DNA of 64,000 bases from LMUY01 sp964246185 (GTDB taxonomy: Bacteria; Pseudomonadota; Alphaproteobacteria; Acetobacterales; Acetobacteraceae), in the NCBI GenBank assembly GCA_964246185.1, contig CAXTPP010000001.1, positions 1-64,000 of the forward strand. Reading direction: 5' to 3'. The position numbers and the translations under genes were made by a program. Below the pieces are notes generated by a model, which did not search any database, was not told the origin of the DNA, and saw only the letters and a program-made list of their open reading frames with translations. Positions 9,823-17,969 of the stretch are shown here, in pieces; the stretch's first letter is position 1; every line of letters begins with the position of its first letter.

Positions 9823-9933
9823 GAGGCTGGGCTCTGCCCAGACCCGCCAAAGGCCGGAGGCCTTTGGAAACCACTTCATTAAGCAAAAGAATTCCAAAGG
9901 CTCGCCTTTGGCGGTGTCCGGAGGCAGAGCCTC
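9823..9933. repeat. Long palindromic dispersed repeat, copy B
   Basis: A 111-bp imperfect inverted repeat very similar to copy A at 2212-2320. It has the same ends (GAGGCTGGGCTCTGCCC and GGCAGAGCCTC), the same CCGCCAAAGGCC core and a loop with CATTAAGCAAAAG. It sits between the acyl-CoA-dehydrogenase-like gene and the flavin monooxygenase gene. The RNA would fold into a long hairpin. Confidence 0.85.
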
Positions 9934-9990
9934 TGGCCTGGCTTACTTGACGGTCACCTTCAAGGGCCATTGATGCAAGGGATAGGGGCG

Positions 9991-11088
9991 ATGGCGGACG
10001 CGATCGAGTTCATCGGCATGGTGCAGCCGCGCGAGCAGTCCGAGACGCGGCCGGCGCAGGGGCCTGCGATCGACCTGGGCTACTTGCGGGCCAGCATGGC
10101 GGCGCACGACCAGGGCGGCTTCGACCGGGTGCTGATCGGCTGGTACGGCAACGGTCCGGACGGGCTGCAGCTCGCTGCCCATGCCGCCGGCTACACCGAC
10201 CGGGTCGGCTTCCTGGTGGCGCACCGGCCCGGCTTCCAATCGCCGACCAACGCCGCGCGCTCCTTCGCCACGCTCGACCAGCTCAGCGACGGACGGGCGG
10301 CGATCCACGTCATTTCGGGCGGCGACGACGCCGACCAGCTGCGGGATGGCGACCATCTCGGCAAGGACGAGCGGTATGCGCGCACGGACGAGTATGTCGG
10401 CATCCTGAAGCAGGTCTGGGCGGCGGAGCAGCCGGTGGACCATCAAGGGCGCTTCTACTCCTTCGCCGGCGCGTCCCCGGCGGTGCGCACGGTGCAGCAG
10501 CCGCGCATCCCGATCTACTTCGGCGGCGCGTCCGAGGCGGCGCTGGAGGTGGCGGGCCGCCACGCCGACGTCTATGCGCTGTGGGGCGAGACGCAGGCGC
10601 AGGTGCGCGAGATCATCGGCCGGGTGCGTGCGGCCACCGCCCGGCAGCGCGGCCCGGGTGCGGCGGCGGCGATGCGTTTCAGCCTCAGCTTCCGCCCGAT
10701 CCTGGCCGCGACGGAAAGTGCGGCCTGGGAGAAGGCGGAGCGCATCCTGCACGAGGTGGTTCGGGTGCGCGGGGAAGCTGCGCTGGGGCCGGCGGTGGGC
10801 GACCCGGCGAACACCGGGTCCCAGCGGCTGCTGGCCGCGGCGGCGCAGGGGGACCGGCCGGAGGGACGGCTCTACACCGCCATTGCGCGGGCCACGGGGG
10901 CGCGGGGCAACACCACTGCCCTGGTGGGAACGCCGGCACAGGTGGCGATGGCGTTCGCCGACTACCATGCGCTGGGCGTGACGACGTTCCTGATCCGCGG
11001 GTTCGATCCGTTGGAGGACGCGGCGGAGTTCGGACGGGAGCTGCTGCCGGTGGCGCGTCGGCTGCTCGTGGCCCAGGCGGCCGAGTAG
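9991..11088 (+). CDS. LLM-class flavin-dependent monooxygenase, SsuD-like
   Basis: A 365-residue luciferase-like TIM-barrel enzyme. SsuD family marks are clear: HRPGFQSPTNAARSFATLDQLS at about 75-96, SGGDDADQLRDGD at about 105-117, then DERYARTDEYV, and YFGGASEAALEVAGRHADVYALWGE split around 175-200. SsuD releases sulfite from alkanesulfonates with FMNH2 and oxygen. I chose the ATG at 9991, which has purine-rich sequence upstream; ATG 9973 is possible. A flavin reductase partner is not seen in the window. The substrate is not determined. Confidence 0.85.
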   Translation: MADAIEFIGMVQPREQSETRPAQGPAIDLGYLRASMAAHDQGGFDRVLIGWYGNGPDGLQLAAHAAGYTDRVGFLVAHRPGFQSPTNAARSFATLDQLSDGRAAIHVISGGDDADQLRDGDHLGKDERYARTDEYVGILKQVWAAEQPVDHQGRFYSFAGASPAVRTVQQPRIPIYFGGASEAALEVAGRHADVYALWGETQAQVREIIGRVRAATARQRGPGAAAAMRFSLSFRPILAATESAAWEKAERILHEVVRVRGEAALGPAVGDPANTGSQRLLAAAAQGDRPEGRLYTAIARATGARGNTTALVGTPAQVAMAFADYHALGVTTFLIRGFDPLEDAAEFGRELLPVARRLLVAQAAE

Positions 11089-11179
11089 CCGAAGCCTTCT
11101 CCTTGCATCAGCCTCCAAACGTTGACCTGCTCGCAGCCCGGGTGATGGCAGCATGGCTGCCGCAAGGGCAGTCCTTCCC

Positions 11180-12088
11180 TCAATCGGTGTTCAGCTCGAA
11201 TTTCACATGCACGATTTTAGCCAGCGTGTGGCCGGCCAGTTCGGCTGGCGGGGCCGGGTAGTCGGCGTTCTGCACGGCCGCCATGGCAGCGCGGTCCAGC
11301 ACCGGCGATCCGGAGCTTTGCAGCAAGCTGGTAACGTGCACGGACCGATCACGGTAACTGAACGCCACGACCGCTTGGCCGGTCGAACCCATGAGCCGGG
11401 CCGCTGCGGGATAGCTGTGGCGCGCCTCGGCTTGCACGGCTTGCAGCAGCCGGCCTTCGAACGACGCCTCTGCCGCGGCGCCGGCTGCGGCAGGCGGCGC
11501 CGGCACGGCCTGCGGCGGCGCTGGGCCGGCGGGGGAGAGGCTGGCCAGACTGCTTAGCGCGGTCGCAGGTGCATCCTGGCTTGGCTTGGCGGCGGCATCT
11601 CTGGAACTGACTGACGCTGCACGGAGTTTTGCGGCCGCGACTTGCTTTTCGGCTGGCTTGGCACGGGGCTTAGGGCTCGGCTTCGGCGGCAAGCTCGGGA
11701 TCGCTGCAGCTTTCGCTTCGGGAGCGACTTCGGAGTCGGCTGCGGTGGACGGCCCAGGCGTCGAGGCGGAGGCGATGGCGGCGTCCCGGCTGGCGTCCCG
11801 GCTGGCGTCCCGGCTGGCGTCCTCTGGCAGCCCGAAATCAGCTGAGGACGGTGCGGGCGCCGCCTCGAATTGCGGTGACGGCGTCGGCTCCGCTGCAAGC
11901 GTCACCAGCGTGATCACGGTTGCCGCCGGGGACGGCAGGGCTGAGGCATAGCCAAGACCCTGGACGGCCGAGATGATCGCAAGATGCAGCACGCCTGCCA
12001 TGGCCACCGGAATGGCAAGGCCGTCCTGCAAGCGCCCGGACGAAAGCAGGCGTCCCCGCGGCAGAACCCACGCCATCCGGTGTCCCAT
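11180..12088 (-). CDS. TonB-like energy-transducing protein
   Basis: About 302 residues. It has one membrane-spanning segment near the N-terminus (LAIPVAMAGVLHLAIISAV). A long proline/alanine/lysine-rich periplasmic spacer follows (PSLPPKPSPKPRAKP). The C-terminal TonB domain has RLLQAVQAEARHSYPAAARLMGSTGQAVV and SSGSPVLDRAAMAAVQNADYPAPP. TonB proteins couple the inner-membrane proton gradient to outer-membrane receptors. The start is uncertain: a TTG at 12193 would add 35 residues without a signal, and ATG 12076 is also possible. The spacer contains a four-residue repeat. No ExbBD or receptor gene is adjacent. Confidence 0.8.
   Translation of the reverse strand: MGHRMAWVLPRGRLLSSGRLQDGLAIPVAMAGVLHLAIISAVQGLGYASALPSPAATVITLVTLAAEPTPSPQFEAAPAPSSADFGLPEDASRDASRDASRDAAIASASTPGPSTAADSEVAPEAKAAAIPSLPPKPSPKPRAKPAEKQVAAAKLRAASVSSRDAAAKPSQDAPATALSSLASLSPAGPAPPQAVPAPPAAAGAAAEASFEGRLLQAVQAEARHSYPAAARLMGSTGQAVVAFSYRDRSVHVTSLLQSSGSPVLDRAAMAAVQNADYPAPPAELAGHTLAKIVHVKFELNTD
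11780..11827 (-). repeat. 12-bp tandem repeat encoding DASR units
   Basis: Three exact copies of GGCGTCCCGGCT and a fourth, diverged one (GGCGTCCTCTGG), inside the periplasmic spacer of the TonB-like gene. The repeat length is a multiple of three, so changes in copy number would keep the frame and only alter spacer length. Confidence 0.9.
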
Positions 12089-12226
12089 AGCAGTGCTGCT
12101 CAAATCAGCGAAATCCAGGGCCGGGCTTCTCGGCCTCGTCGCGTCCGCAATTGGGGAAGGCCGCTGCAAGCCTAGCAATCCCCGGCATACCAAGGGCCGC
12201 TGTTCGTGGCTTGTTAAACTAATCTT

Positions 12227-12517
12227 TCATTGTCCAAAAACCTCAGATGGCAGCGCGGCCGCAGGCAGCGGGCGGGCGATCAGGAAGCCTTGCACCTGAT
12301 CGACCCCCAGCCCAGCCATGCGGGTCCACGCCGCGGCATTCTCGATACCCTCGGCGATCACGGTGAGGCCGTGGCGTTTGGCGCCCATGACCGTGCGCCG
12401 CACATAGCGATAGGCTGGCTTCTTGGCGTCCGAGCGCAGCACCACCGCTTTATCCAGCTTCACGGCGCTGAACGGCAGGGCGAACAGCTCCTGCTGGTTG
12501 GCCATGTCCGGTCCCAA
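12227..12517 (-). pseudogene. EAL-domain (c-di-GMP phosphodiesterase) C-terminal remnant
   Basis: About 90 codons match the last part of an EAL domain: LPFSAVKLDKAVV (equivalent to the LPVDELKID strand), the VIAEGIE motif and DQVQGFLIARPLP. The catalytic EAL motif and the whole first two thirds are missing. The homology stops abruptly at about 12517, exactly where a decayed dctM fragment begins on the other strand. It cannot be an active phosphodiesterase. Confidence 0.8.
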
Positions 12518-12711
12518 ATGGAAATGGCCTGATCCATCCGCCGGTCGGGCTCAACATCTTCGTCATCAACCGCATCGCACCCGACATCGGGCTAGGGCCG
12601 ATCATTAAAGGCACGTCGCCCTTCGTCGCGCTCATGGCGCTGGGCGTCGTGATTTGTTGGCCATGCCCAGCATTGCGCTATGGCTGCCGGATGCAATCTA
12701 CGGGCGGTAAG
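12518..12711 (+). pseudogene. Decayed 3' end of a second TRAP dctM gene
   Basis: The stretch aligns along its whole length with the last 195 bases of the intact dctM (8361-8555). It includes identical runs across the codons for IHPPVGLNIFVINR and ends at the matching stop codon (GGGCGGTAA versus GGCCGGTAG). Two single-base deletions, at about 12527 and 12653, break the frame. The rest of the gene is absent. This is the remnant of a diverged paralogue, not of a recent exact duplication. Confidence 0.85.
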
Positions 12712-13446
12712 ACCGCATTTAGCTGGCAATCGACTCCGCAGCGCCCGCACGCAGTGCCGGATTCCAGACATTTAACGAGATGACCAGCATCCGTCCTGGC
12801 ATGGCGGACTGAGCAGGTGCGTTGTAGGCAGACGTCGCAGGTGAGCGCCTGCTCGCTTTGCTGGTGCCTTACAGCGCCGTTCCGTCCTCGGCAGCTGCCC
12901 GAAATATCACCCGATCAACCAGGGATTACCTGTTGGATACAGATGCTCGTGAGCACCAGGGCCAAAACGTTTTGCGCGCAACTGACGGGGCGATGAGGCG
13001 CACCGAATTATTCGGTATTATCCAACATAATATTCTTGCTTGGCAATTTGCAAACCGCATCAAATTAATGCCAGGTTGCTCAGGCCATTGAGTTCAACTC
13101 CCAACCATTAACTGGACATTACTGAGTGGATCAACGCAACAACCCTCCTAGTGGTCCGATGCCAACGCGCACTTCAGCGGGTTGGCTGAATCGGCCCATC
13201 AAATCAAGCTAGTGCTCTGACACATACTGAACCCTCACAATGCGTCAGAGCGCTAGAAGCTTTAACTCCGTCGAGCGGTTAGCGTTTGGCGTGGACAATA
13301 AGCGCCCGGAGCGTTATAGCCGCGGCAGTCACGGTATAATACTGGTGAGCGGATTTTTTGATTTGCGATGTTGGCTAGGGATTCCGGTTTGGTCTGATCA
13401 TGTGGTTCTGTGGTTCTGTGGTGGTTGACCTGGTTGGAGGGCCACG
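12712..13446. other. Gene-free region upstream of the IS630 remnant
   Basis: About 735 bases, visibly less GC-rich than the rest (for example around GAATTATTCGGTATTATCC). Short open frames here have no recognisable sequence. It holds one clear inverted repeat at 13209-13256. Taken with the broken genes on both sides it looks like an insertion or deletion scar. Confidence 0.5.
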
Positions 13447-14349
13447 ATGCCTGGCCGAGCTCTTTGTATCTCGACCGACCGGTCGGCTGGCGAGCTGCGC
13501 TGGCTGGCGCGCAGGCAGGCTGATCCAGCCGCTTCGGCCCGGATGTATGCGATTGCCGACGCGTTGGACGGCCTGTCGCGAGCAGGGGCGGCGCGGCTTG
13601 CCGGAATGGAGCGTCAGGCATTGCGCGACGCCGTGGCGCGCTACAACGCCGAAGGTCTGGACGGCGTGCGCGACCGGCCGCGACCGGGCCGCAAGCCGCG
13701 GTTGACCGAGGACGAGCGCACGATGGTGGCCAAGCTGATCACCGACGGTCCCGATGCCGGGGCGACTGGCCTGTCAGCCTGGACGCTGGCCGACCTGTGC
13801 GCCGAGATCAAGCAGCGCTGGTCCAAGACGCTGCATCCGGCCAGCCTGTCGCGCGTGGTCCGCAGACGAAGCGCGTCGGCCAGAAGGGGCGCACCTGCCA
13901 CCGCTGGTGGACGCGCGGGCAGCGGCCGCCTGGCTTGTGCGATCAGCGACATCCCTGGGCGCCCATGCTGGCCGCAGTGCAGCCTGCGACCGGCGAGGGT
14001 CTCTGCCTCGTCATGCCGGAAATCCCGACCGCAGTGATGAACACCTTTCTCGCCGGCTTCAGCGCCACGCGTGCGGCCGACGAACACGCGCCGATGGTGA
14101 TGGACGGCGCCGGCTGGCACCGATCCGGCGAACTCGACGTGCCCGACAGTGTCAGCCTGGTGATCCTGCCCGCCTACAGCCCGGAGCCAAACCCGATCGA
14201 GCGCATTTGGCTGTATCTGCGCAAGCGGCATCTCTCGCATCGCCTGCTCGACAGCGACGACGACATCCTCAACCCGGGCTGCGCCGCTTGGAACAAACTC
14301 ACCGCACAACGCCTACAATCGCCGACCAGCTACCCATACCTGGAACAGG
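13447..14349 (+). mobile_element. IS630-family transposase, broken by deletion and frame change
   Basis: The N-terminal helix-turn-helix part (RMYAIADALDGLSRAGAARLAG, then RPGRKPRLTEDERTMVAKLI) reads in one frame to about 13865 and reaches SLSRVVRR. The catalytic C-terminal part resumes in another frame with GQRPPGLCDQR, MVMDGAGWHRS, LPAYSPEPNPIERIW and LTSYP-like end residues. Compared with usual IS630 transposases about 50-60 residues between these halves are missing, including the first catalytic Asp region. The element cannot move by itself. I could not define its terminal repeats. Confidence 0.85.
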
Positions 14350-14382
14350 TCAGGTGTGAGGCTCACCGGTATCAGGTGGACA

Positions 14383-14429
14383 AGGCCAGAGGCTCTGCCT
14401 TTGGCGGGCCTGGGCAGAGCCCAGACTTG
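14383..14429 (-). repeat. Shortened copy C of the palindromic repeat, inverted
   Basis: Read on the minus strand, it contains TGGGCTCTGCCCAG, CCCGCCAAAGGC and AGAGCCTCTGGCCT. These are the two outer ends of copy B with about 60 internal bases missing. It lies just after the IS630 remnant and before the alcohol dehydrogenase gene, both of which end there. Confidence 0.75.
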
Positions 14430-14492
14430 CTTTCCAACAGACCAAAATATGAGGCTGTTGATGTAAAAGCCGCCCCGCCAGCGGCCCTGGTT

Positions 14493-15518
14493 TTACGATC
14501 CGGGCGGAAGCAAGACGGTCTTGATGCCTCGACGCTGCCAGGCCTTGTCCAGGGCGCGGCCCCAGTCCTTCAGCTCGAACTCGTCGCTGACGATCTCGCT
14601 CACCTTGACCTGGCCGCTCTCCAAGTAAGCCAGGGAACGGCTGAAATCGTCGATTTGGGCGAAGGAGCCCTTGATGGTGATCTCGCACCGGAAGACGTCG
14701 AACGGGTTGACGGGGAACGTCGCTCCTGCCGGATAGACGCCGTAGATGAGCACCACGCCACCGCGCCGGGTCTGCCGCATCGCCTCGGCGCACATCTCCG
14801 GCGCGCCGGTCGCCTCGACGACGTAGTCGAACCCGTTGGGGCTGATCGCCTTCAGGGCGCGGCGGTGCTGTTCTGGATCATTGCGGTCGATGGCGACCAC
14901 GCGGTCGGCAGAGAGGCGCTCGGCCAGCGCGAGCTTCGGCCCGGCCGGCGCGGCGACGGTCAGGGAAGCGGCACCGTTAAGCTTGAGCAGTTGCGCGAGC
15001 ACCTGTCCGGTCGGCCCTGCGCCGAACATGAGAACGTCCGCGCCAGGCTTCACGTCCAGGACTTCCACCCCGTGCACGGCGCAGGCGGTCGGCTCGACCA
15101 TGATCGCCTCGCGCCACGGCAGGCTCGGCACGGCGAACACATCGCTCGCCTTCACGCGCAGGAACTCCGCGAACCCGCCATCCATCTGGATGCCGTAGGC
15201 CACCAGGTTCTCGCAGCGCAGGTACTGGCCCCGGCGGCAGTAGAAGCAGCGTCCGCACGAGCGGTTGCAGTTGGCCACGACGCGGTCGCCCATGTGCCAG
15301 CCGGTCACTGCATGGCCGACGGCCGCGATCTCGCCAGTGAACTCATGGCCGGGGATCAGCGGGAAGCGGGGACTGAACTCTCCCTCATGGATGTGCAGGT
15401 CCGTGCCGCACAATCCGCATGCCTTGACGCGGATGAGCACGTCGTCGTGCCCGACCGAAGGCTCGTTGACGTCTCGGTACGCGAAAGAGCGCGGGGCGTC
15501 GTAAACGATGGCTTTCAT
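14493..15518 (-). CDS. Zinc-dependent medium-chain alcohol/polyol dehydrogenase
   Basis: A 341-residue MDR enzyme. Catalytic zinc ligands are Cys37 (GLCGTDLH) and His58-Glu59 (PGHEF). The structural zinc has Cys88, Cys91, Cys94 and Cys102 in the standard C-x2-C-x2-C-x7-C pattern. The NAD(P) fold has GAGPTGQVLAQ at about 165. It resembles sorbitol, arabinitol or threonine dehydrogenases. As last gene of the importer operon it probably oxidises the imported polyol or a product of it. Exact substrate unknown. Confidence 0.9.
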   Translation of the reverse strand: MKAIVYDAPRSFAYRDVNEPSVGHDDVLIRVKACGLCGTDLHIHEGEFSPRFPLIPGHEFTGEIAAVGHAVTGWHMGDRVVANCNRSCGRCFYCRRGQYLRCENLVAYGIQMDGGFAEFLRVKASDVFAVPSLPWREAIMVEPTACAVHGVEVLDVKPGADVLMFGAGPTGQVLAQLLKLNGAASLTVAAPAGPKLALAERLSADRVVAIDRNDPEQHRRALKAISPNGFDYVVEATGAPEMCAEAMRQTRRGGVVLIYGVYPAGATFPVNPFDVFRCEITIKGSFAQIDDFSRSLAYLESGQVKVSEIVSDEFELKDWGRALDKAWQRRGIKTVLLPPGS

Positions 15519-15587
15519 CCGTGGGTTGCTCCTGGTTCAGCTTGCTTGCATCCACCCGCCCATGCCGCTGCGGGTCATCGGCGGCGG

Positions 15588-16328
15588 CTAGACCTCACGC
15601 TCGCGCACAGACTGGCCGCCGAGATAGGCGTCGGCTAATCCGGGGTCCTCCACGAGGTCGGCGGTCGCGCCCTCGGACTCGATCGTGCCACGGTTGAGCA
15701 GGTAGCACCGCGTCGTCAGCTCGGTGGCAAGCTTCACGTTCTGCTCCACCAGCAGCAGCGCCATGCCCTGCCCGCGCACGGCCAGCAGCATGTCCCGCAC
15801 CTGGGCGATGGCGATCGGCGACAGGCCGCTCGACGGCTCGTCCAGCAGCAGCAGCCGCGGCGCGGACATCAGCGCGCGGCAGATCGCCACCATCTGTTGC
15901 TCGCCGCCGCTGAACCCGCCGGCCATCTGCCGCCGCCGGGGGCGCAGCCAGGCCACTCGGTCGAGCGCCTGTTCCAACCGTTGCCGGGCCACCCGCGCCG
16001 GCGTGCCGTAGGCGCCCAGCAGCAGGTTGTCCTCCACGGACATGGCGGGGAACAGCTGCCGCCCCTCCGGGCACAGCGCCACGCCCTGGCGGACCAACTG
16101 CTCGGTCGAGGCCTGCCGCATGTCCGCGCCGCCGACGCGCACGGCGGAGGCCACCACCGGGACCCGGCGCATGATCGCCCGCAGCAGGGTGGTCTTGCCT
16201 GCGCCGTTCGCGCCCAGCACGGACACCGCCTCCCCCGGCATCACTTGCAGCGACACGCCGCGCAGGGCCGGGGCGACGCCGAACGTCACCGTCAGGCCAG
16301 TGATTTCGAGGATGGCGTCAGGCGCCAA
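15588..16328 (-). CDS. HAAT-type ABC transporter ATP-binding protein (LivF-like)
   Basis: A 246-residue ATPase with Walker A GANGAGKTT at about 36-44, signature FSGGEQQMV and Walker B LLLLDEPSSGL. It is the LivF-type partner of the branched-chain amino acid/amide/urea importer family. It overlaps the preceding livG-like gene by 11 bases. The family imports amino acids, amides, urea and aromatic acids, so the liv label does not fix the substrate. Confidence 0.93.
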   Translation of the reverse strand: MAPDAILEITGLTVTFGVAPALRGVSLQVMPGEAVSVLGANGAGKTTLLRAIMRRVPVVASAVRVGGADMRQASTEQLVRQGVALCPEGRQLFPAMSVEDNLLLGAYGTPARVARQRLEQALDRVAWLRPRRRQMAGGFSGGEQQMVAICRALMSAPRLLLLDEPSSGLSPIAIAQVRDMLLAVRGQGMALLLVEQNVKLATELTTRCYLLNRGTIESEGATADLVEDPGLADAYLGGQSVREREV

Positions 16329-17022
16329 GGTAGCACGCGATCACGTCGGGGTTGCGCCGCACCGCGTCCGGCGTGCCTTCCGCCAGCTTGCGCCCGGCGT
16401 TCATCACCATGATCCGGTCGGCCAGCCCCATCATCAGGTGCATGTTGTGCTCCACGATGAGCACCGTGACACCCAGTTCGTCCCGCACCCGGCGGATCAC
16501 CCGGGCCAGCGCCGCGCCCTCGGACGGCGCCATGCCGACCGCTGGCTCGTCCAGCAGCAGCAGGGAGGGACGGGTCGCGAGCGCCACCGCGATCATGGCC
16601 AAGCGCTGCTCCGCGTTGGACAGGGTCGTGCATGCTGCCTGTCCGCACCCGGCCAGCCCGACCAGGGCGAGCAGCGCCGCCGGGTCCGCGGCGTTGCGGC
16701 CCCGGGTGGCCGCCGCGACCCTGAGGTTGTCAGCGAGCGTCCAGCGCGCGAACAGGCGGGTGGTCTGGAAGGTGCGCGCCACGCCCGCCTCGACCGTGCG
16801 GTGCGCCGGCAGCCCGCCGATTGGCCGCCCATCGAGCCTGATGCCGCCGCTGCTGGGGCGGTAGGTGCCGCTGAGCAGGCCGAGGAACGTGGTCTTGCCG
16901 GAGCCGTTCGGCCCGATGATGCCGCAGATCACGCCCGCCTCGACGGACAGCGCCAGCCCGTCCACGGCGCGCACGCCGCCGAACGACCGGCTCAGCCCGT
17001 CCACTTCCAGCAGGATGCTCAT
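16318..17022 (-). CDS. HAAT-type ABC transporter ATP-binding protein (LivG-like)
   Basis: A 234-residue ATPase starting at the ATG of MSILLEVDGL, which overlaps the permease stop by four bases. Walker A is GPNGSGKTT and Walker B LLLLDEPAVGM. The ABC signature is LSNAEQR, where LivG proteins normally have LSxGxQR. The glycine of the signature is replaced by alanine, which is unusual and could weaken ATP hydrolysis. The rest is complete. Confidence 0.93.
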   Translation of the reverse strand: MSILLEVDGLSRSFGGVRAVDGLALSVEAGVICGIIGPNGSGKTTFLGLLSGTYRPSSGGIRLDGRPIGGLPAHRTVEAGVARTFQTTRLFARWTLADNLRVAAATRGRNAADPAALLALVGLAGCGQAACTTLSNAEQRLAMIAVALATRPSLLLLDEPAVGMAPSEGAALARVIRRVRDELGVTVLIVEHNMHLMMGLADRIMVMNAGRKLAEGTPDAVRRNPDVIACYLGA

Positions 17023-17969
17023 GGCTTGCTGGGCCGGCCGGGCCGCCAAGCCAGGGCGGCGTCCAGCGCGCTCATCAGGCCGCCCGGCAGCAGGATGACC
17101 ACGATGATGAACACCAGGCCCACCAGCAGCAGGCCGATGCCGGAGGGCAGGTTCAGCATGTCCGGCACGCCCACGATGAAGGCGCTGCCGAGCAAAGGCC
17201 CGAGCACGCGCCCGGCGCCGCCCACGCTGAGCGCCACGAACATGACGAAGCCCACGCTGTAGTCGAACATCTCGGGCGAGAGCGTGCCGTTGTACTGGGC
17301 GATCAAGGCGCCTGCCAGGCCGCCGATGCCTGCCGACAGCACGAAACCGGCCAGCTTGGTGCGCGCGGTGGGCACGCCGACGTGCTCGGCCAGGTCCTCG
17401 TCCTCCCGCACCGTCAGCAGGCGCCGGCCGAGCCGGCTGCGGCTCAGGAAACGGACCATCGCCATCGTGGCCGCCGCGCAGGCCGGGATCACGGCGTTCA
17501 ACTGCTCGTTGCCGTCGAACACGAAGGGCACGGTGGCGCCGAGCGGCCCCCCGGTCAGCGACGCCCAGTTGTTCAGCACCAGCGCCACGATCACGCCGAA
17601 GAACAAGGTGCCGATCGCGAAGTATTGGCCGCGGGTGCGGGAGAAGATCGCACCGATCAGCAGGCCGCTGGCGCAGGACAGGCCGAGGGCGGCGAGCAGC
17701 GCCAAGGCTGGCGGCAGGCCGGCGTCCAGCGCCAGGGCGGACCCGTAGGCGCCCAGGCCGTAGAACGCGCCCTGCACCAGGCTGGGATAGCCGCCCAGCC
17801 CGGCGATGACGTTCAGCCCACTGGTCGCCACCGTCCAGATCAGGATGGTGGCGAACACGCTCGAGTAGAACGAGTTGGACTGGGCCAGCAACACCCATCC
17901 CGCCATGCCCAGCAGCACGAGGCCGCCATAGTCGCGCGCGGCCAGCAGCGCCGGCCGGCTAGGCGACAC
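17019..17969 (-). CDS. HAAT-type ABC transporter permease (LivM-like)
   Basis: A 316-residue permease with about nine membrane helices. It has the family motif around GLNVIAGLGGYPSLVQGAFYGLGAYGSA and the cytoplasmic coupling segment with AEHVGVPTARTKLAGFVLSAGIGGLAGAL. It overlaps the LivH-like gene by 11 bases and the LivG-like gene by four. Confidence 0.93.
   Translation of the reverse strand: MSPSRPALLAARDYGGLVLLGMAGWVLLAQSNSFYSSVFATILIWTVATSGLNVIAGLGGYPSLVQGAFYGLGAYGSALALDAGLPPALALLAALGLSCASGLLIGAIFSRTRGQYFAIGTLFFGVIVALVLNNWASLTGGPLGATVPFVFDGNEQLNAVIPACAAATMAMVRFLSRSRLGRRLLTVREDEDLAEHVGVPTARTKLAGFVLSAGIGGLAGALIAQYNGTLSPEMFDYSVGFVMFVALSVGGAGRVLGPLLGSAFIVGVPDMLNLPSGIGLLLVGLVFIIVVILLPGGLMSALDAALAWRPGRPSKP

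Noticed and set aside
12858..13091. A 77-codon frame in the gene-free region
   Set aside because: Its composition is unlike other genes of the window and there is no ribosome site or similarity to a known family.
13797..15638. A 613-codon plus-strand frame joining transposase and the alcohol dehydrogenase region
   Set aside because: The first part is the IS630 C-terminus. After about 14355 it reads antisense to the dehydrogenase gene and has no protein-like character.
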